From Methylococcaceae bacterium (GTDB lineage Bacteria > Pseudomonadota > Gammaproteobacteria > Methylococcales > Methylomonadaceae): a stretch of 46,970 nt of DNA. Below, piece after piece: positions 29,146 to 37,824 of this stretch (the first letter of the stretch is position 1; every line of letters starts with the position of its first letter). The translations under genes and the position numbers were made by a program. The DNA is taken from positions 1 to 46,970 of the forward strand of contig CANNNV010000002.1 in assembly GCA_947506155.1 (NCBI GenBank). The letters are read 5' to 3'. Below the pieces are notes generated by a model. The model was not told where the DNA came from, did no database searches, and saw only the letters and a program-made list of their open reading frames with translations.

Positions 29146-29201
29146 CGCTCTCTGGCATAACATAACAAACCAATTATTCACCATTGAAAGGAATTTATCT
29201 C

Positions 29202-29492
29202 ATGCAAGTTATAGTAACAGGCCATCATCTCGAAGTAACTGACGCCTTAAAAGCGAACATTAATTCAAAATTTGAAAAATTAGCCCGTCATTTTGATAAT
29301 GTTATCGATGTGCACGTCATTTTAAGCGTGGAAAAGTTAATTCAAAAGGCCGAAGCAACTCTGCAATTGAGTGGTGCTAAAATTTTTGCCGAAGATCATC
29401 AAGAAGACATGTATGCCGCTATTGATGCCTTGGTAGATAAGTTAGATCGTCAAATTGCCAAACACAAAGAAAAAACCGCACAACATAGATAA
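29202..29492 (+). CDS. hpf: Ribosome hibernation promoting factor, short form
   Basis: HPF binds the 30S decoding site in stationary phase and helps form 100S ribosomes. The 96 aa product begins MQVIVTGHHLEVTDALKANI and contains HVILSVEKLIQKAEATLQL and DMYAAIDALVDKLDRQIAKH, the short HPF/YfiA domain. ATG 29202 is chosen because AAAGGA sits upstream and it matches the family N-terminus. Conserved place after rpoN. Confidence 0.95.
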   Translation: MQVIVTGHHLEVTDALKANINSKFEKLARHFDNVIDVHVILSVEKLIQKAEATLQLSGAKIFAEDHQEDMYAAIDALVDKLDRQIAKHKEKTAQHR

Positions 29493-29507
29493 AAAAGCCC
29501 GCAAAAG

Positions 29508-29577
29508 ATGAAAGGCGAAAAATTAAAAACTTTTTTACCTTTCATTCTTCGCCCTTTGCCTTTCGCCTGATTCCCTT
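29508..29577 (+). repeat. Hairpin plus pyrimidine heptamers before rapZ
   Basis: The hpf-rapZ gap has an 8-bp inverted repeat (29508-29515 with 29538-29545). From 29538 come units CCTTTCA, TTCTTCG, CCCTTTG, CCTTTCG, CCTGATT and CCCTT, in 7-nt register up to the ATG at 29578. Degenerate, but the same design as at rpoN and lepB: an inverted unit, then heptamers, then the start. Confidence 0.5.
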
Positions 29578-30435
29578 ATGAAACTATTAATTCTCAGCGG
29601 TCTTTCCGGTTCGGGTAAAAGTATTGCCTTAAATACGCTCGAAGATTGTGGCTATTACTGTATTGATAATTTACCGGTGACCTTACTGGAAAGCTTTATC
29701 AGTCATGTCATGCTGGCAGATAGCAAAACCTATGCGAAAACAGCTATAGGCATCGATGCCAGAAACCAGAGCGAGAGTCTAGCCAATTTTTCTGACAACT
29801 TGGAACTCATCCGTAATAAGCAGATTGATTGCGAAATTATTTTTATGCAAGCGGAAGAATCTACCTTATTGAAACGCTATAGTGAAACCAGACGTCGACA
29901 TCCATTGACGAATTTAGACGTTCCTTTGAGGGAAGCATTAAAAAAAGAAAAAGAAATGCTAACCCCGATTGCTAGGCATGCCAGCGTGGTTATTGATACC
30001 AGTCGGACGAATTACCACCAGTTGCGTGAACTGATCAGAAATCAGATTGGTGAACGAAACATCAGACATATTTCACTTCAATTTCAGTCCTTTGGTTACA
30101 AGCATGGTGTGCCACTGGATGCCGATTTTGTATTTGATGCGCGTAGTTTGCCAAATCCCTATTGGATTCCAGAACTACGAGGATTAACAGGAAAAGATCA
30201 ATCGGTCATCGATTTTCTTAAAGGCCATGAACATGTTGCCGAGCTTTTTGATGATATTACCGGATTTCTTGAACGATGGGTGCCCCGATTCGAAGTTGAA
30301 GGTCGCAGTTATTTAACCGTGGCTATGGGATGTACTGGAGGACAGCACCGTTCGGTTTATTTGGTTGAAGCGCTTGCTAGACAATTTAAAAGTCCTTTTC
30401 TAAATGTAATTGTTCGCCATAGGGAATTACAATAA
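29578..30435 (+). CDS. rapZ: RNase adapter protein RapZ
   Basis: RapZ is a P-loop RNA-binding protein; in E. coli it delivers the GlmZ small RNA to RNase E to control amino-sugar synthesis. The 285 aa product has Walker A GLSGSGKS (about 7-14), Walker B-like IGIDARNQ, and the C-terminal MGCTGGQHRSVYLVEAL. The usual neighbours ptsN and npr are absent from this cluster. No Shine-Dalgarno; heptamers precede the start. Confidence 0.96.
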   Translation: MKLLILSGLSGSGKSIALNTLEDCGYYCIDNLPVTLLESFISHVMLADSKTYAKTAIGIDARNQSESLANFSDNLELIRNKQIDCEIIFMQAEESTLLKRYSETRRRHPLTNLDVPLREALKKEKEMLTPIARHASVVIDTSRTNYHQLRELIRNQIGERNIRHISLQFQSFGYKHGVPLDADFVFDARSLPNPYWIPELRGLTGKDQSVIDFLKGHEHVAELFDDITGFLERWVPRFEVEGRSYLTVAMGCTGGQHRSVYLVEALARQFKSPFLNVIVRHRELQ

Positions 30436-30528
30436 GTTCCTGTTGCGCTATGAACTATCTCGTAGCCATCCCTCTGTTGTTTCGTAAATCGCCGAATTGA
30501 TAGCGCATCTTTGATCTACGTGCGTAAC

Positions 30529-32040
30529 TTATTCTAGTAATGCAAGGTTGATTTTTTTTTGCCAGATCTTTGGTGCGGTTTGATGCACTGAAATACCTTG
30601 TGTATCAACAGCAACCATGACCGGCATATCTTTAACCACAAACTCATGTATGGCTTCCATGCCGAGATCGGAAAAAGCAACAATGCGTGATTTTCGAATA
30701 GCTTTGGCGACCAGGTAAGCCGCGCCGCCAACTGCCATCAAGTAAATGGCTTTATGTTTTTTAATCGCAGCAAGCCCCTCAGGTCCACGCTCGGCTTTAC
30801 CTATCATGCCGAGTAAGCCGGTTTTAGCTAGCATCATTTCAGTGAATTTATCCATGCGTGTTGCGGTCGTGGGCCCGGCAGGGCCCACGACTTCATCACG
30901 TACTGGGTCGACAGGCCCGACGTAATAAATAAACTTATTCGTAAAATCGACAGGTAAAGATTCTCCCCGTTCAAAAAGTTCAGCCATATGCTGATGTGCT
31001 GCATCCCTGCCAGTCAGCAGGGTGCCGCTCAATAACAGCGTTTCACCCGGCTGCCAGCTCTCCAGCTCCTGTTGCGTTACCGTGTCCAGATTGACTCTGC
31101 GTGCCGTAGCGCCAGCATCCCAGGTAATTTCCGGCCAGTCTTCCAGACGCGGTGGCTTAAATTCTGCCGGCCCACTGCCATCCAATACAAAATGGACATG
31201 GCGGGTCGCGGCACAGTTAGGAATGATCGCAATCGGTTTGTTTGCCGCATGGGTTGGGTAATCCAAAATCTTAATATCTAACACCGTGGTAAGACCGCCC
31301 AAGCCCTGAGCACCGATACCCAGTGCGTTGACTTTGTCGTACAGTTCCAGCCGCAATGCTTCCAGTGCATTATCAGGTCCGCGTGTTATTAACTCCTGAA
31401 TATCTATAGACCCCATACAAGCCTGCTTGGCCATCAGCATGGCTTTTTCAGCCGTGCCGCCTATGCCTATGCCCAGAATTCCAGGCGGACACCAGCCTGC
31501 GCCCATGGTAGGTACGGTTTTCAATACCCAGTCAATAATATTGTCCGACGGATTGAGCATTGCAAATTTGGCTTTGGCTTCTGAACCACCTCCTTTAGCC
31601 GCTATTTCTATATCCAGTGTGTCACCGGGTACAACTTCCATGTGGATTACCGCAGGGGTATTGTCTTTGGTGTTGATGCGTTTGCCAGCAGGGTCGGCCA
31701 GTATTGAGGCGCGCAGTACATTATCAGGATGAGCATAAGCCCGTCTAACCCCTTCATTGATCATATCGGCGACGCTCATACTGGCATCCCATTGAACTTC
31801 CATACCAATTTTTAAAAATACCGTAACAATGCCGGTATCCTGGCAAATAGGTCGATGGCCTTCGGCGCACATCCGGGAGTTGATCAAAATTTGTGCGATG
31901 GCATCTTTGGCCGCTGGATTTTCCTCTTTTTGATAAGCCTCATTCATGGCTTTGATAAAGTCCAGTGGATGATAATACGAAATATATTGCAGTGAGTCGG
32001 CAATGCTTTGGATCAGATCGTCTTGGCGAATGATGCTCAT
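30529..32040 (-). CDS. Class I fumarate hydratase (iron-sulfur)
   Basis: Interconverts fumarate and malate with an oxygen-sensitive [4Fe-4S] cluster. From the ATG at 32040 the product is 503 aa. Cluster-ligand cysteines are visible in RPICQDTGIV, GWCPPGILG and IPNCAATRHV. The C-terminal beta domain contains VGPAGPTTATRMDKF and GMIGKAERG. An upstream TTG at 32070 is possible but lacks family support. It fits the FumA/FumB class rather than the FumC class. The gene stands alone on the minus strand. Confidence 0.95.
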   Translation of the reverse strand: MSIIRQDDLIQSIADSLQYISYYHPLDFIKAMNEAYQKEENPAAKDAIAQILINSRMCAEGHRPICQDTGIVTVFLKIGMEVQWDASMSVADMINEGVRRAYAHPDNVLRASILADPAGKRINTKDNTPAVIHMEVVPGDTLDIEIAAKGGGSEAKAKFAMLNPSDNIIDWVLKTVPTMGAGWCPPGILGIGIGGTAEKAMLMAKQACMGSIDIQELITRGPDNALEALRLELYDKVNALGIGAQGLGGLTTVLDIKILDYPTHAANKPIAIIPNCAATRHVHFVLDGSGPAEFKPPRLEDWPEITWDAGATARRVNLDTVTQQELESWQPGETLLLSGTLLTGRDAAHQHMAELFERGESLPVDFTNKFIYYVGPVDPVRDEVVGPAGPTTATRMDKFTEMMLAKTGLLGMIGKAERGPEGLAAIKKHKAIYLMAVGGAAYLVAKAIRKSRIVAFSDLGMEAIHEFVVKDMPVMVAVDTQGISVHQTAPKIWQKKINLALLE

Positions 32041-32351
32041 TGGAGGTTCTAAGGGTCTGGTAAGTTTCAAAGTCTCTAGTATATAGCAACACTTTCGCTA
32101 AACGACAAAAATGAAGCAATTCTTCGTCAAAACTTCTGGCTGCATTATTAGAATAAATCACACGTCCATGGAAATATTCAGAGATGACTTTAGATCGTAG
32201 ATTAAGGTCTGAAAATTAAAATAACTTAAATAGTTGCATAATTATGGACGTGGCTTTATCTCCGACAATTGTGGAAAAATAGGACGCAAAATTTATCGGC
32301 AATGTTGGGTAATGAGTTATGCTAACTGCCATTTCTATCCTTGGAGCATTT
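32041..32351. other. Intergenic region between fumarase and esterase genes
   Basis: A divergent 311-nt gap with no gene. It holds a perfect 9-bp inverted repeat 74 nt apart (32161-32169 CACGTCCAT with 32244-32252 ATGGACGTG), possibly an operator pair or chance. I cannot assign a promoter with confidence. Confidence 0.5.
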
Positions 32352-33023
32352 ATGAATATTGAACAATTAAGTAGTGTTGAAATACAGCCTGAGTCAGAGC
32401 ACAAATATTCGGTGATATGGCTGCATGGCTTAGGCGCGGACGGTCATGATTTTGAAAGCGTAGTGCCAGAATTACATTTAACCACTCAAGCCCATATCCA
32501 TTTCATTTTTCCCAACGCTCCAATTCAGGCTGTCACTATCAATGGCGGAGTTTCTATGCGTTCTTGGTATGATATTTTAGAGCGCTCGTTAGATAGAAAA
32601 GTCGATATTGATGGTATCTATCAATCAGCTAGTTTGATTGAACCACTGATCTTGCAGGAACTTGCTAAGGGCATTCCTTCAACCCATATTTTGCTGGCTG
32701 GATTTTCTCAAGGCGGCGTTATTGCGCTTCATGCCGGTTTACGATGCTCGCATCAATTGGCAGGAATTATTGCCTTGTCGACTTATTTGCCAACGATAGA
32801 AACATTAAGCACTGAATGTTCAGCCGTTAACAAAACCACACCGATATTTATGGCGCATGGCATCCTAGATCCGGTAGTAGACATCGAGTCTGGAAAAGCC
32901 GCCTTCGATACGCTAAAAAGTATGGACTACAATATCAAATGGCATGATTATTTGATGGAACATAGTCTTTGTATTGAAGAAATAGAACATATTTCAGTAT
33001 TTATTAATTCGATTTTTAAATGA
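32352..33023 (+). CDS. Carboxylesterase/phospholipase-type alpha/beta hydrolase
   Basis: The 223 aa product belongs to the acyl-protein thioesterase/carboxylesterase family. It has WLHGLGADGHDFESVVPEL, the nucleophile elbow GFSQGG (Ser about 114), the acid in HGILDPVVD and the base in MEHSLCIEE (usually MGHSVC). ATG 32352 is preferred: GGAG lies upstream and the N-terminus matches the family. Cytoplasmic; the substrate is unknown. Confidence 0.92.
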   Translation: MNIEQLSSVEIQPESEHKYSVIWLHGLGADGHDFESVVPELHLTTQAHIHFIFPNAPIQAVTINGGVSMRSWYDILERSLDRKVDIDGIYQSASLIEPLILQELAKGIPSTHILLAGFSQGGVIALHAGLRCSHQLAGIIALSTYLPTIETLSTECSAVNKTTPIFMAHGILDPVVDIESGKAAFDTLKSMDYNIKWHDYLMEHSLCIEEIEHISVFINSIFK

Positions 33024-33184
33024 GATGATTTTTTCTGGCTTTTGTAAAAAAATATTTTTTAAACTCATCGTACAAATCGGAAATGGCGGCAGACATTTGG
33101 ATGATCTTTTTTTTGACGTGAATTCAGGCGATAATGCTTGTCACTATAAAGTTTAGTGCATACTCAATTTACGGAATGGTGCTT

Positions 33185-33721
33185 ATGAAATCTAAAGATA
33201 GACGACGAGGCCTGGTTTTGGTCAATACCGGATCGGGTAAGGGAAAATCTTCCAGTGCTTTTGGTATGGTTTTTCGTGCGGCAGGTTGGGGCATGAAAGT
33301 CTGTGTGATTCAGTATATTAAAGGGCAATGGCAGACCGGTGAACAAAAAGCCGCCGAACGTTTTGATAATATCGAATGGCATACTTTGGGCGACGGTTTT
33401 ACCTGGGATACCAAAAATCCTGAGCAGGACATTAAAACCAGTCGAGAAATATGGGAGTTTAGTAAGGCTAAAATATTGTCTGAAGAGTTTGATGTGGTGT
33501 TGCTGGATGAGATTAATTACTGCTGTGGTTATAACTGGATTTCCGGTCAGGAAATAGCCGATTTTATTCGTGATGAAAAACCGACCTGGTTACATTTGAT
33601 TTTGACCGGCCGTAATGCGGCGCCCGAAGTCATTAGTTGTGCTGATACTGTAACTGAAATGACCAAGATAAAACATGCTTATGAGCAGGGGATCAAGGCT
33701 GAACAGGGTATTGAGTTTTAA
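33185..33721 (+). CDS. cobO: Corrinoid adenosyltransferase, CobA/CobO/BtuR family
   Basis: Transfers adenosyl from ATP to cob(I)alamin or its precursors. From the ATG at 33185 the product is 178 aa, starting MKSKDRRRGLVLVNTGSGKG. The P-loop reads GSGKGKSS rather than the common GNGKGKTT, a conservative variant. FDVVLLDEINYCCGYNW and HLILTGRNAAPEVI are diagnostic. In-frame ATGs at 33134 and 33176 are possible. No other cobalamin gene is nearby, and I see no cobalamin riboswitch in the 161 nt upstream. Confidence 0.9.
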   Translation: MKSKDRRRGLVLVNTGSGKGKSSSAFGMVFRAAGWGMKVCVIQYIKGQWQTGEQKAAERFDNIEWHTLGDGFTWDTKNPEQDIKTSREIWEFSKAKILSEEFDVVLLDEINYCCGYNWISGQEIADFIRDEKPTWLHLILTGRNAAPEVISCADTVTEMTKIKHAYEQGIKAEQGIEF

Positions 33722-33820
33722 ATAAATCGACATCTGCTCGGGGTGTTCGTAACTATTTTGACGTAAATATGCGAGCAAGCTGTAAAATGGTAGGTGATTG
33801 TCACAATGAGGAGAAGAAAA

Positions 33821-34192
33821 ATGTCAGAAGTACAAAAAATCATGTTGGCTATTGCTGCTGTTTTTATAATGGGCTTTGTTTTAGTCGGTCTAAGTAAAGA
33901 AGATCAGCCTATTGAACAGGTAGAAGCCGCAGCAAAGATTAGAAATAATGTTGCGATGCAAACTATGGCAAGTGAAAAATGTCCGCCAAAAATCAAGGAG
34001 GAAACCGGCGAGCAAGTTTTTTTCCCTACTGAGGTGTTGAGCGACAAGGAAACTTATGTCACTTTGAAGTGGGTAGGTGAAAATGCTGAAAAGGGTGGTT
34101 TCAAAACAGCATCATGTACCTTACACGCGTCTCTGGGTGGAATCTCGGAGCTGATTATTGATGAAAAAGTTATTATAAAGAAGAAAATCTAG
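33821..34192 (+). CDS. Small membrane-anchored protein of unknown function
   Basis: I do not recognise a family. The 123 aa product has one N-terminal membrane helix (about residues 7-24, LAIAAVFIMGFVLVGLS), then a hydrophilic, probably periplasmic part. Two cysteines (in ASEKCPPK and TASCTLHASLG) could form a disulfide. ATG 33821 has AGGAGA 7 nt upstream and is preferred over 33794. Neighbours give no clue to its job. Confidence 0.7.
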   Translation: MSEVQKIMLAIAAVFIMGFVLVGLSKEDQPIEQVEAAAKIRNNVAMQTMASEKCPPKIKEETGEQVFFPTEVLSDKETYVTLKWVGENAEKGGFKTASCTLHASLGGISELIIDEKVIIKKKI

Positions 34193-34360
34193 CTCGCCTG
34201 CCATTTGGTTGGATCATCTGCTCTGAATGAGGATCATCAGTATTGTTTTTGGTCCCGTTCAGCCAGCCTGAAAACAGCGGTGAAATTTAATATCACAAGG
34301 CTAACCTTCCTTAAGCTACATTTTAGGTAGATAAGGATAAAATAATCAAAAAGAAAATTT

Positions 34361-34690
34361 ATGACAAAAGCAATGATTAAGGGAGTTTTAAAAACATGGA
34401 AAGAAGATCGCGGATTTGGTTTTATTAGTCCTGATGATGGTGGGAAGGATATTTTTATACATATTTCGGCACTCAAGGGAACAAGTCGTCGCCCCGTAAC
34501 CGGCGATGTTATTTATTATCAAAGTGCAAGGGATAATCGGGGCAAATATAAAGCCGTTAATGCCTATATCGAAGGCATAGAAATTCTCGAAGATAAAGCC
34601 ACAGGCTTGCTCAATAGCAATAAAGGCATCATGCTGATCGCCCTGGGCTTGGTTGTTGTCGCGATTATTGCCGTGGTTCTATTACAATAA
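34361..34690 (+). CDS. Cold-shock-domain protein with C-terminal membrane helix
   Basis: The 109 aa product has an N-terminal cold shock domain (about 5-72) with RNP1-like GFGFIS and RNP2-like DIFIHIS nucleic-acid-binding motifs, then one strongly hydrophobic helix at the C-terminus (about 89-108, LIALGLVVVAIIAVVLL). Proteins that join a CSD to a multi-helix DUF1294 domain are common; here only a single helix remains. It would hold an RNA-binding domain at the membrane. A weak hairpin terminator follows. Confidence 0.88.
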   Translation: MTKAMIKGVLKTWKEDRGFGFISPDDGGKDIFIHISALKGTSRRPVTGDVIYYQSARDNRGKYKAVNAYIEGIEILEDKATGLLNSNKGIMLIALGLVVVAIIAVVLLQ

Positions 34691-34702
34691 TCTCATCACC
34701 CA

Positions 34703-34728
34703 GACACGAAGTTGTATTTCTTCGTGTC
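34703..34728 (+). terminator. Hairpin after the cold-shock-domain gene
   Basis: A perfect 9-bp stem GACACGAAG/CTTCGTGTC (34703-34711 with 34720-34728, 8-nt loop) lies 12 nt after the stop codon. No T tract follows, so termination would be weak or Rho-assisted. Confidence 0.45.
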
Positions 34729-34751
34729 CTTAAACGCCTATCGTTTGAAAG

Positions 34752-35546
34752 TTGATCCCTCCGATAAAACTTAGAATCCTTGTTTTTTTCTTTTGTCTGG
34801 CACCATTGCTGGCTAATGTCTGCTGGGCCAGTGATCAAAAGCGGGAAGCCGACTTTGCCGATTGCATTAATAAGACCCTGGCCATAGGTAAAGCGGTCTG
34901 GCTGGAGTCGGAAGGAAAGAAGTTTTTTAGTCTTTATACCCAAACAGAAAAAATCACCAACAAGGGTGTCGCTATTATTTTGCATGATATGGGTGGTCAT
35001 CCTAATCAACAGCAACTGATTTACAGTTTGAGAGTTTTTTTACCCGAGCATAACTGGGCAACTCTTGCGCTGCAAATGCCACTGAGAGAGGTTGGTGCAG
35101 AAAGCGAAGACTACTATGGGTTGTTTCCGGAGGCTGTTACTAGGATACATTCAGCGATTAACTATGCAAAGAACAATGGTGCTGAAAATATCGTGGTGGT
35201 GGGTTATGGTCTGGGTGGGTTGATGGGGCTTTATGCTTTGACTGAGCAGGCAGCCAATATTAAAGCCTTGGTGACTATCAGTCTGCCGGTGCCGAAAACT
35301 GAAGACAAGTCCGCGCAAACTCTGGAGTTTATTAACAAAATTAAGATTCCGCTGCTGGATATTTATGGTGTTTTGGATATGCCGGATGTGACCGATAGCC
35401 ATAGGGCCCGGCGTTTGGCGGCAAAAGAAAATACCGGTTATCGGCAGATTAAACTCGAAGATCAGGGGCGTTCGTATTTACATGATGAAGGCTTGTTGGT
35501 TAAGCGAATATACAGCTGGTTAAGTGCAATTTCGGCTGGTCAGTGA
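34752..35546 (+). CDS. DUF3530-like exported alpha/beta-hydrolase-fold protein
   Basis: The 264 aa product has a signal peptide (about 1-26, KLRILVFFFCLAPLLANVCW with cleavage near WAS) and an alpha/beta-hydrolase-like body with AIILHDMGGHPNQ and NIVVVGYGLGGLMGLYAL. The elbow reads GYGLGG: the nucleophile serine is replaced by glycine, so classic esterase catalysis is unlikely. Placement in DUF3530 is from memory of the fold and is moderate. The start is TTG at 34752, chosen because it gives the full signal peptide. Confidence 0.75.
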   Translation: MIPPIKLRILVFFFCLAPLLANVCWASDQKREADFADCINKTLAIGKAVWLESEGKKFFSLYTQTEKITNKGVAIILHDMGGHPNQQQLIYSLRVFLPEHNWATLALQMPLREVGAESEDYYGLFPEAVTRIHSAINYAKNNGAENIVVVGYGLGGLMGLYALTEQAANIKALVTISLPVPKTEDKSAQTLEFINKIKIPLLDIYGVLDMPDVTDSHRARRLAAKENTGYRQIKLEDQGRSYLHDEGLLVKRIYSWLSAISAGQ

Positions 35547-35602
35547 TTTTTTTTAGTTTACGCAACATCAGTTAACTAAGCTTCGAACAGGGCTAAATCT
35601 GT

Positions 35603-35608
35603 TACAAT
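35603..35608 (+). promoter_or_regulatory. Candidate -10 box upstream of lepA
   Basis: TACAAT at 35603-35608, about 69 nt before the lepA GTG. The best -35 (TTCGAA) is at 15-nt spacing, which is short, so this is a weak call. Confidence 0.3.
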
Positions 35609-35676
35609 GCGCGGCAAACGTAACAGCGCAAGGTTTGGCGCTATGCATTCACATTATCATAACAAGTTGAAACACA

Positions 35677-37476
35677 GTGGATTTAAAACATATAAGAAAT
35701 TTTTCCATAATCGCGCATATTGATCATGGCAAGTCGACGCTGGCAGATCGTTTCATTCAAATATGTGGTGGATTAAGTGATCGAGAAATGTCCGCACAAG
35801 TGCTGGATTCGATGGATATTGAAAAAGAGCGGGGCATCACGATTAAGGCGCAGAGCGTCACGCTGGATTTCAAGGCGAAAGACGGCGAAACCTATCAGCT
35901 GAACTTCATCGATACCCCCGGTCATGTCGATTTTTCTTATGAGGTTTCCAGGTCTTTAGCGGCCTGTGAAGGCGCTCTATTGGTCGTCGATGCGGCTCAG
36001 GGTGTTGAGGCGCAAAGTGTAGCCAACTGTTACACGGCGATAGAGCAAGGGCTGGAAGTGGTTCCTGTTTTGAATAAAATCGATTTGCCTTCTGCCGAAC
36101 CTGAGCGGGTGCTGGCTGAAATTGAAGAAGTGATAGGTATTCCTGCCGATGAAGCGCTGATGATCAGTGCTAAAACCGGTTTGGGGGTTGCTGATGTCCT
36201 GGAACAGCTGGTACTTAAAATTCCACCGCCGCAAGGCGAGATAGACGGCCCGTTACAGGCCTTGATTATCGACTCCTGGTTTGACAGTTATCTGGGCGTG
36301 GTGTCGCTGGTCAGAATTATGCATGGCAGCATACGCCGTAAGCAAAAAATTACCATCATGTCTACCGGCAAGTCTTTTATTGCCGATAAGGTCGGAGTTT
36401 TTACGCCTAAGCGCCTGGAAAAAGATATTTTGCATACCGGTGAAGTCGGTTATGTCGTGGCCGGGATCAAAGATATTTTCGGTGCACCGGTCGGCGACAC
36501 CATTACTTGGACCGACAATCCGGCTGCGGAACCGCTGACCGGCTTTCAAAAGGTGCAGGCGCGGGTTTTCGCCGGCTTGTATCCAGTCACATCAGATCAT
36601 TATGAAGATTTGCGCGAGGCGCTGAATAAGTTAAATCTCAATGATGCCTCCTTGCATTTTGAGCCGGAAACTTCGCAGGCTTTGGGTTTTGGTTTTCGTT
36701 GCGGATTTCTCGGCATGTTGCACATGGAGATTGTGCAGGAGCGCTTGGAAAGGGAATACGATGTTGATCTGATCACGACTGCACCTACCGTTATTTATGA
36801 AGTCATCACCCATAATGACCAAGTTCTGATGATCGATAATCCCGCCAAGCTGCCGGATATGGGCACTATCAAGGAAATCAGAGAGCCTATCATCCGTGCC
36901 AATATTCTGGTGCCGCAGATATATTTGGGTAGCGTGATTACCTTGTGCATTGAAAAGCGCGGTGTGCAAAAAGACATGCAGTATGTCGGACGGCAAGTAT
37001 CGTTGCATTATGAAATGCCGCTTAGCGAAGTAGTGCTGGATTTTTTCGATCGTTTAAAGTCAGTGAGCCGGGGTTTTGCGTCATTCGATTATGAATTCTT
37101 GCGTTTCCAGTCGGCTGAGTTGGTCAAGTTGGACGTGTTGATCAATGCTGAAAAAGTGGATGCCTTGTCCATCATTGTGCATCGTGATCTCAGTAACAAC
37201 AAGGGCCGTGATCTGGTTGAAAAAATGAAGGAGCTGATTCCACGGCAAATGTATGAAGTTGCGATCCAGGCTGCCATCGGTTCAAAGGTCATCGCCAGAT
37301 CGACGGTTAAAGCGATGCGGAAAAATGTCATCGCCAAATGTTATGGCGGCGATATTAGTCGTAAGAAAAAATTGCTGGAAAAGCAAAAAGCCGGTAAAAA
37401 ACGCATGAAACAGGTTGGTAATATTGAAATTCCTCAAGAAGCATTTCTCGCCGTTTTACAGCTAAATAAAGAATAA
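35677..37476 (+). CDS. lepA: Elongation factor 4 (LepA), back-translocating GTPase
   Basis: EF4 is a ribosomal GTPase that affects translation under stress and 30S biogenesis. The 599 aa length equals E. coli LepA. G motifs are AHIDHGKST (G1), [12 protein letters not shown] (G3) and [10 protein letters not shown] (G4); the C-terminal domain contains [20 protein letters not shown]. The start is GTG at 35677 with a weak ribosome site. It precedes lepB in the conserved lepA-lepB-rnc-era order, but here 364 nt of repeats separate lepA from lepB. Confidence 0.98.
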   Translation: MDLKHIRNFSIIAHIDHGKSTLADRFIQICGGLSDREMSAQVLDSMDIEKERGITIKAQSVTLDFKAKDGETYQLNFIDTPGHVDFSYEVSRSLAACEGALLVVDAAQGVEAQSVANCYTAIEQGLEVVPVLNKIDLPSAEPERVLAEIEEVIGIPADEALMISAKTGLGVADVLEQLVLKIPPPQGEIDGPLQALIIDSWFDSYLGVVSLVRIMHGSIRRKQKITIMSTGKSFIADKVGVFTPKRLEKDILHTGEVGYVVAGIKDIFGAPVGDTITWTDNPAAEPLTGFQKVQARVFAGLYPVTSDHYEDLREALNKLNLNDASLHFEPETSQALGFGFRCGFLGMLHMEIVQERLEREYDVDLITTAPTVIYEVITHNDQVLMIDNPAKLPDMGTIKEIREPIIRANILVPQIYLGSVITLCIEKRGVQKDMQYVGRQVSLHYEMPLSEVVLDFFDRLKSVSRGFASFDYEFLRFQSAELVKLDVLINAEKVDALSIIVHRDLSNNKGRDLVEKMKELIPRQMYEVAIQAAIGSKVIARSTVKAMRKNVIAKCYGGDISRKKKLLEKQKAGKKRMKQVGNIEIPQEAFLAVLQLNKE

Positions 37477-37483
37477 AAAAACA

Positions 37484-37532
37484 GGTTCAAGGTGAAAACC
37501 TTACTTTAAATACATTAGCTTCACCTTGAACC
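37484..37532 (+). repeat. 13-bp inverted repeat opening the first heptamer array
   Basis: GGTTCAAGGTGAA (37484-37496) and its perfect complement TTCACCTTGAACC (37520-37532) are separated by 23 nt, beginning 8 nt after the lepA stop. The right arm is the start of the tandem array, so one inverted unit faces fifteen direct units. It could fold in lepA mRNA. Confidence 0.8.
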
Positions 37533-37628
37533 TTGAACCTTGAACCTTGAACCTTGAACCTTGAACCTTGAACCTTGAACCTTGAACCTTGAACCTTGAA
37601 CCTTGAACCTTGAACCTTGAACCTTGAA
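37524..37628 (+). repeat. Tandem array, 15 perfect copies of CCTTGAA
   Basis: Fifteen exact 7-bp units with no mismatch over 105 bp. Each 21 bp contains a TGA in every plus-strand frame, while the complement (GGTTCAA) has no stop. Perfect repeats of this length should be prone to slippage and length change. Confidence 0.97.
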
Positions 37629-37768
37629 CTGACGGTTCGCTCATTTTTTTTAAAGTTCAATAGATTCAGTGGGTTCCAATGGACGGATGTGTTGTTTTTT
37701 AGCAAAACTCACAAAATTAACCATTAATAATCATTTGGTTACAAAAACTACCGAACCGAGGGCTTGAA

Positions 37769-37824
37769 CCTTGAACCTTGAACCTTGAACCTTGAACCTT
37801 GAACCTTGAACCTTGAACCTTGAA
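37769..37824 (+). repeat. Tandem array, 8 perfect copies of CCTTGAA before lepB
   Basis: Eight exact 7-bp units, preceded by a partial CTTGAA and followed by CCT, ending 16 nt before the lepB ATG. Identical unit and orientation to the larger array 140 bp upstream. No Shine-Dalgarno is seen between the array and the ATG. Confidence 0.97.

Noticed and set aside
30444..30507. Inverted repeat TGCGCTAT/ATAGCGCA after rapZ as terminator
   Set aside because: Arms are 48 nt apart and no T tract follows; possible but unsupported.
31022..31732. Plus-strand open frames opposite the fumarase gene
   Set aside because: Shadows of the strongly supported minus-strand class I fumarase.
33024..33184. Cobalamin riboswitch upstream of the corrinoid adenosyltransferase
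   Set aside because: The leader is too short and lacks a recognisable B12 box.
37487..37705. Minus-strand open frame with repeated GSRFKVQ heptapeptides
   Set aside because: It is the translation of the CCTTGAA array's complement, which has no stop in any frame; no ribosome site or family match.
37524..37824. CRISPR-like array
   Set aside because: Units are 7 bp with no spacers between them and no cas genes nearby; this is a simple tandem repeat.
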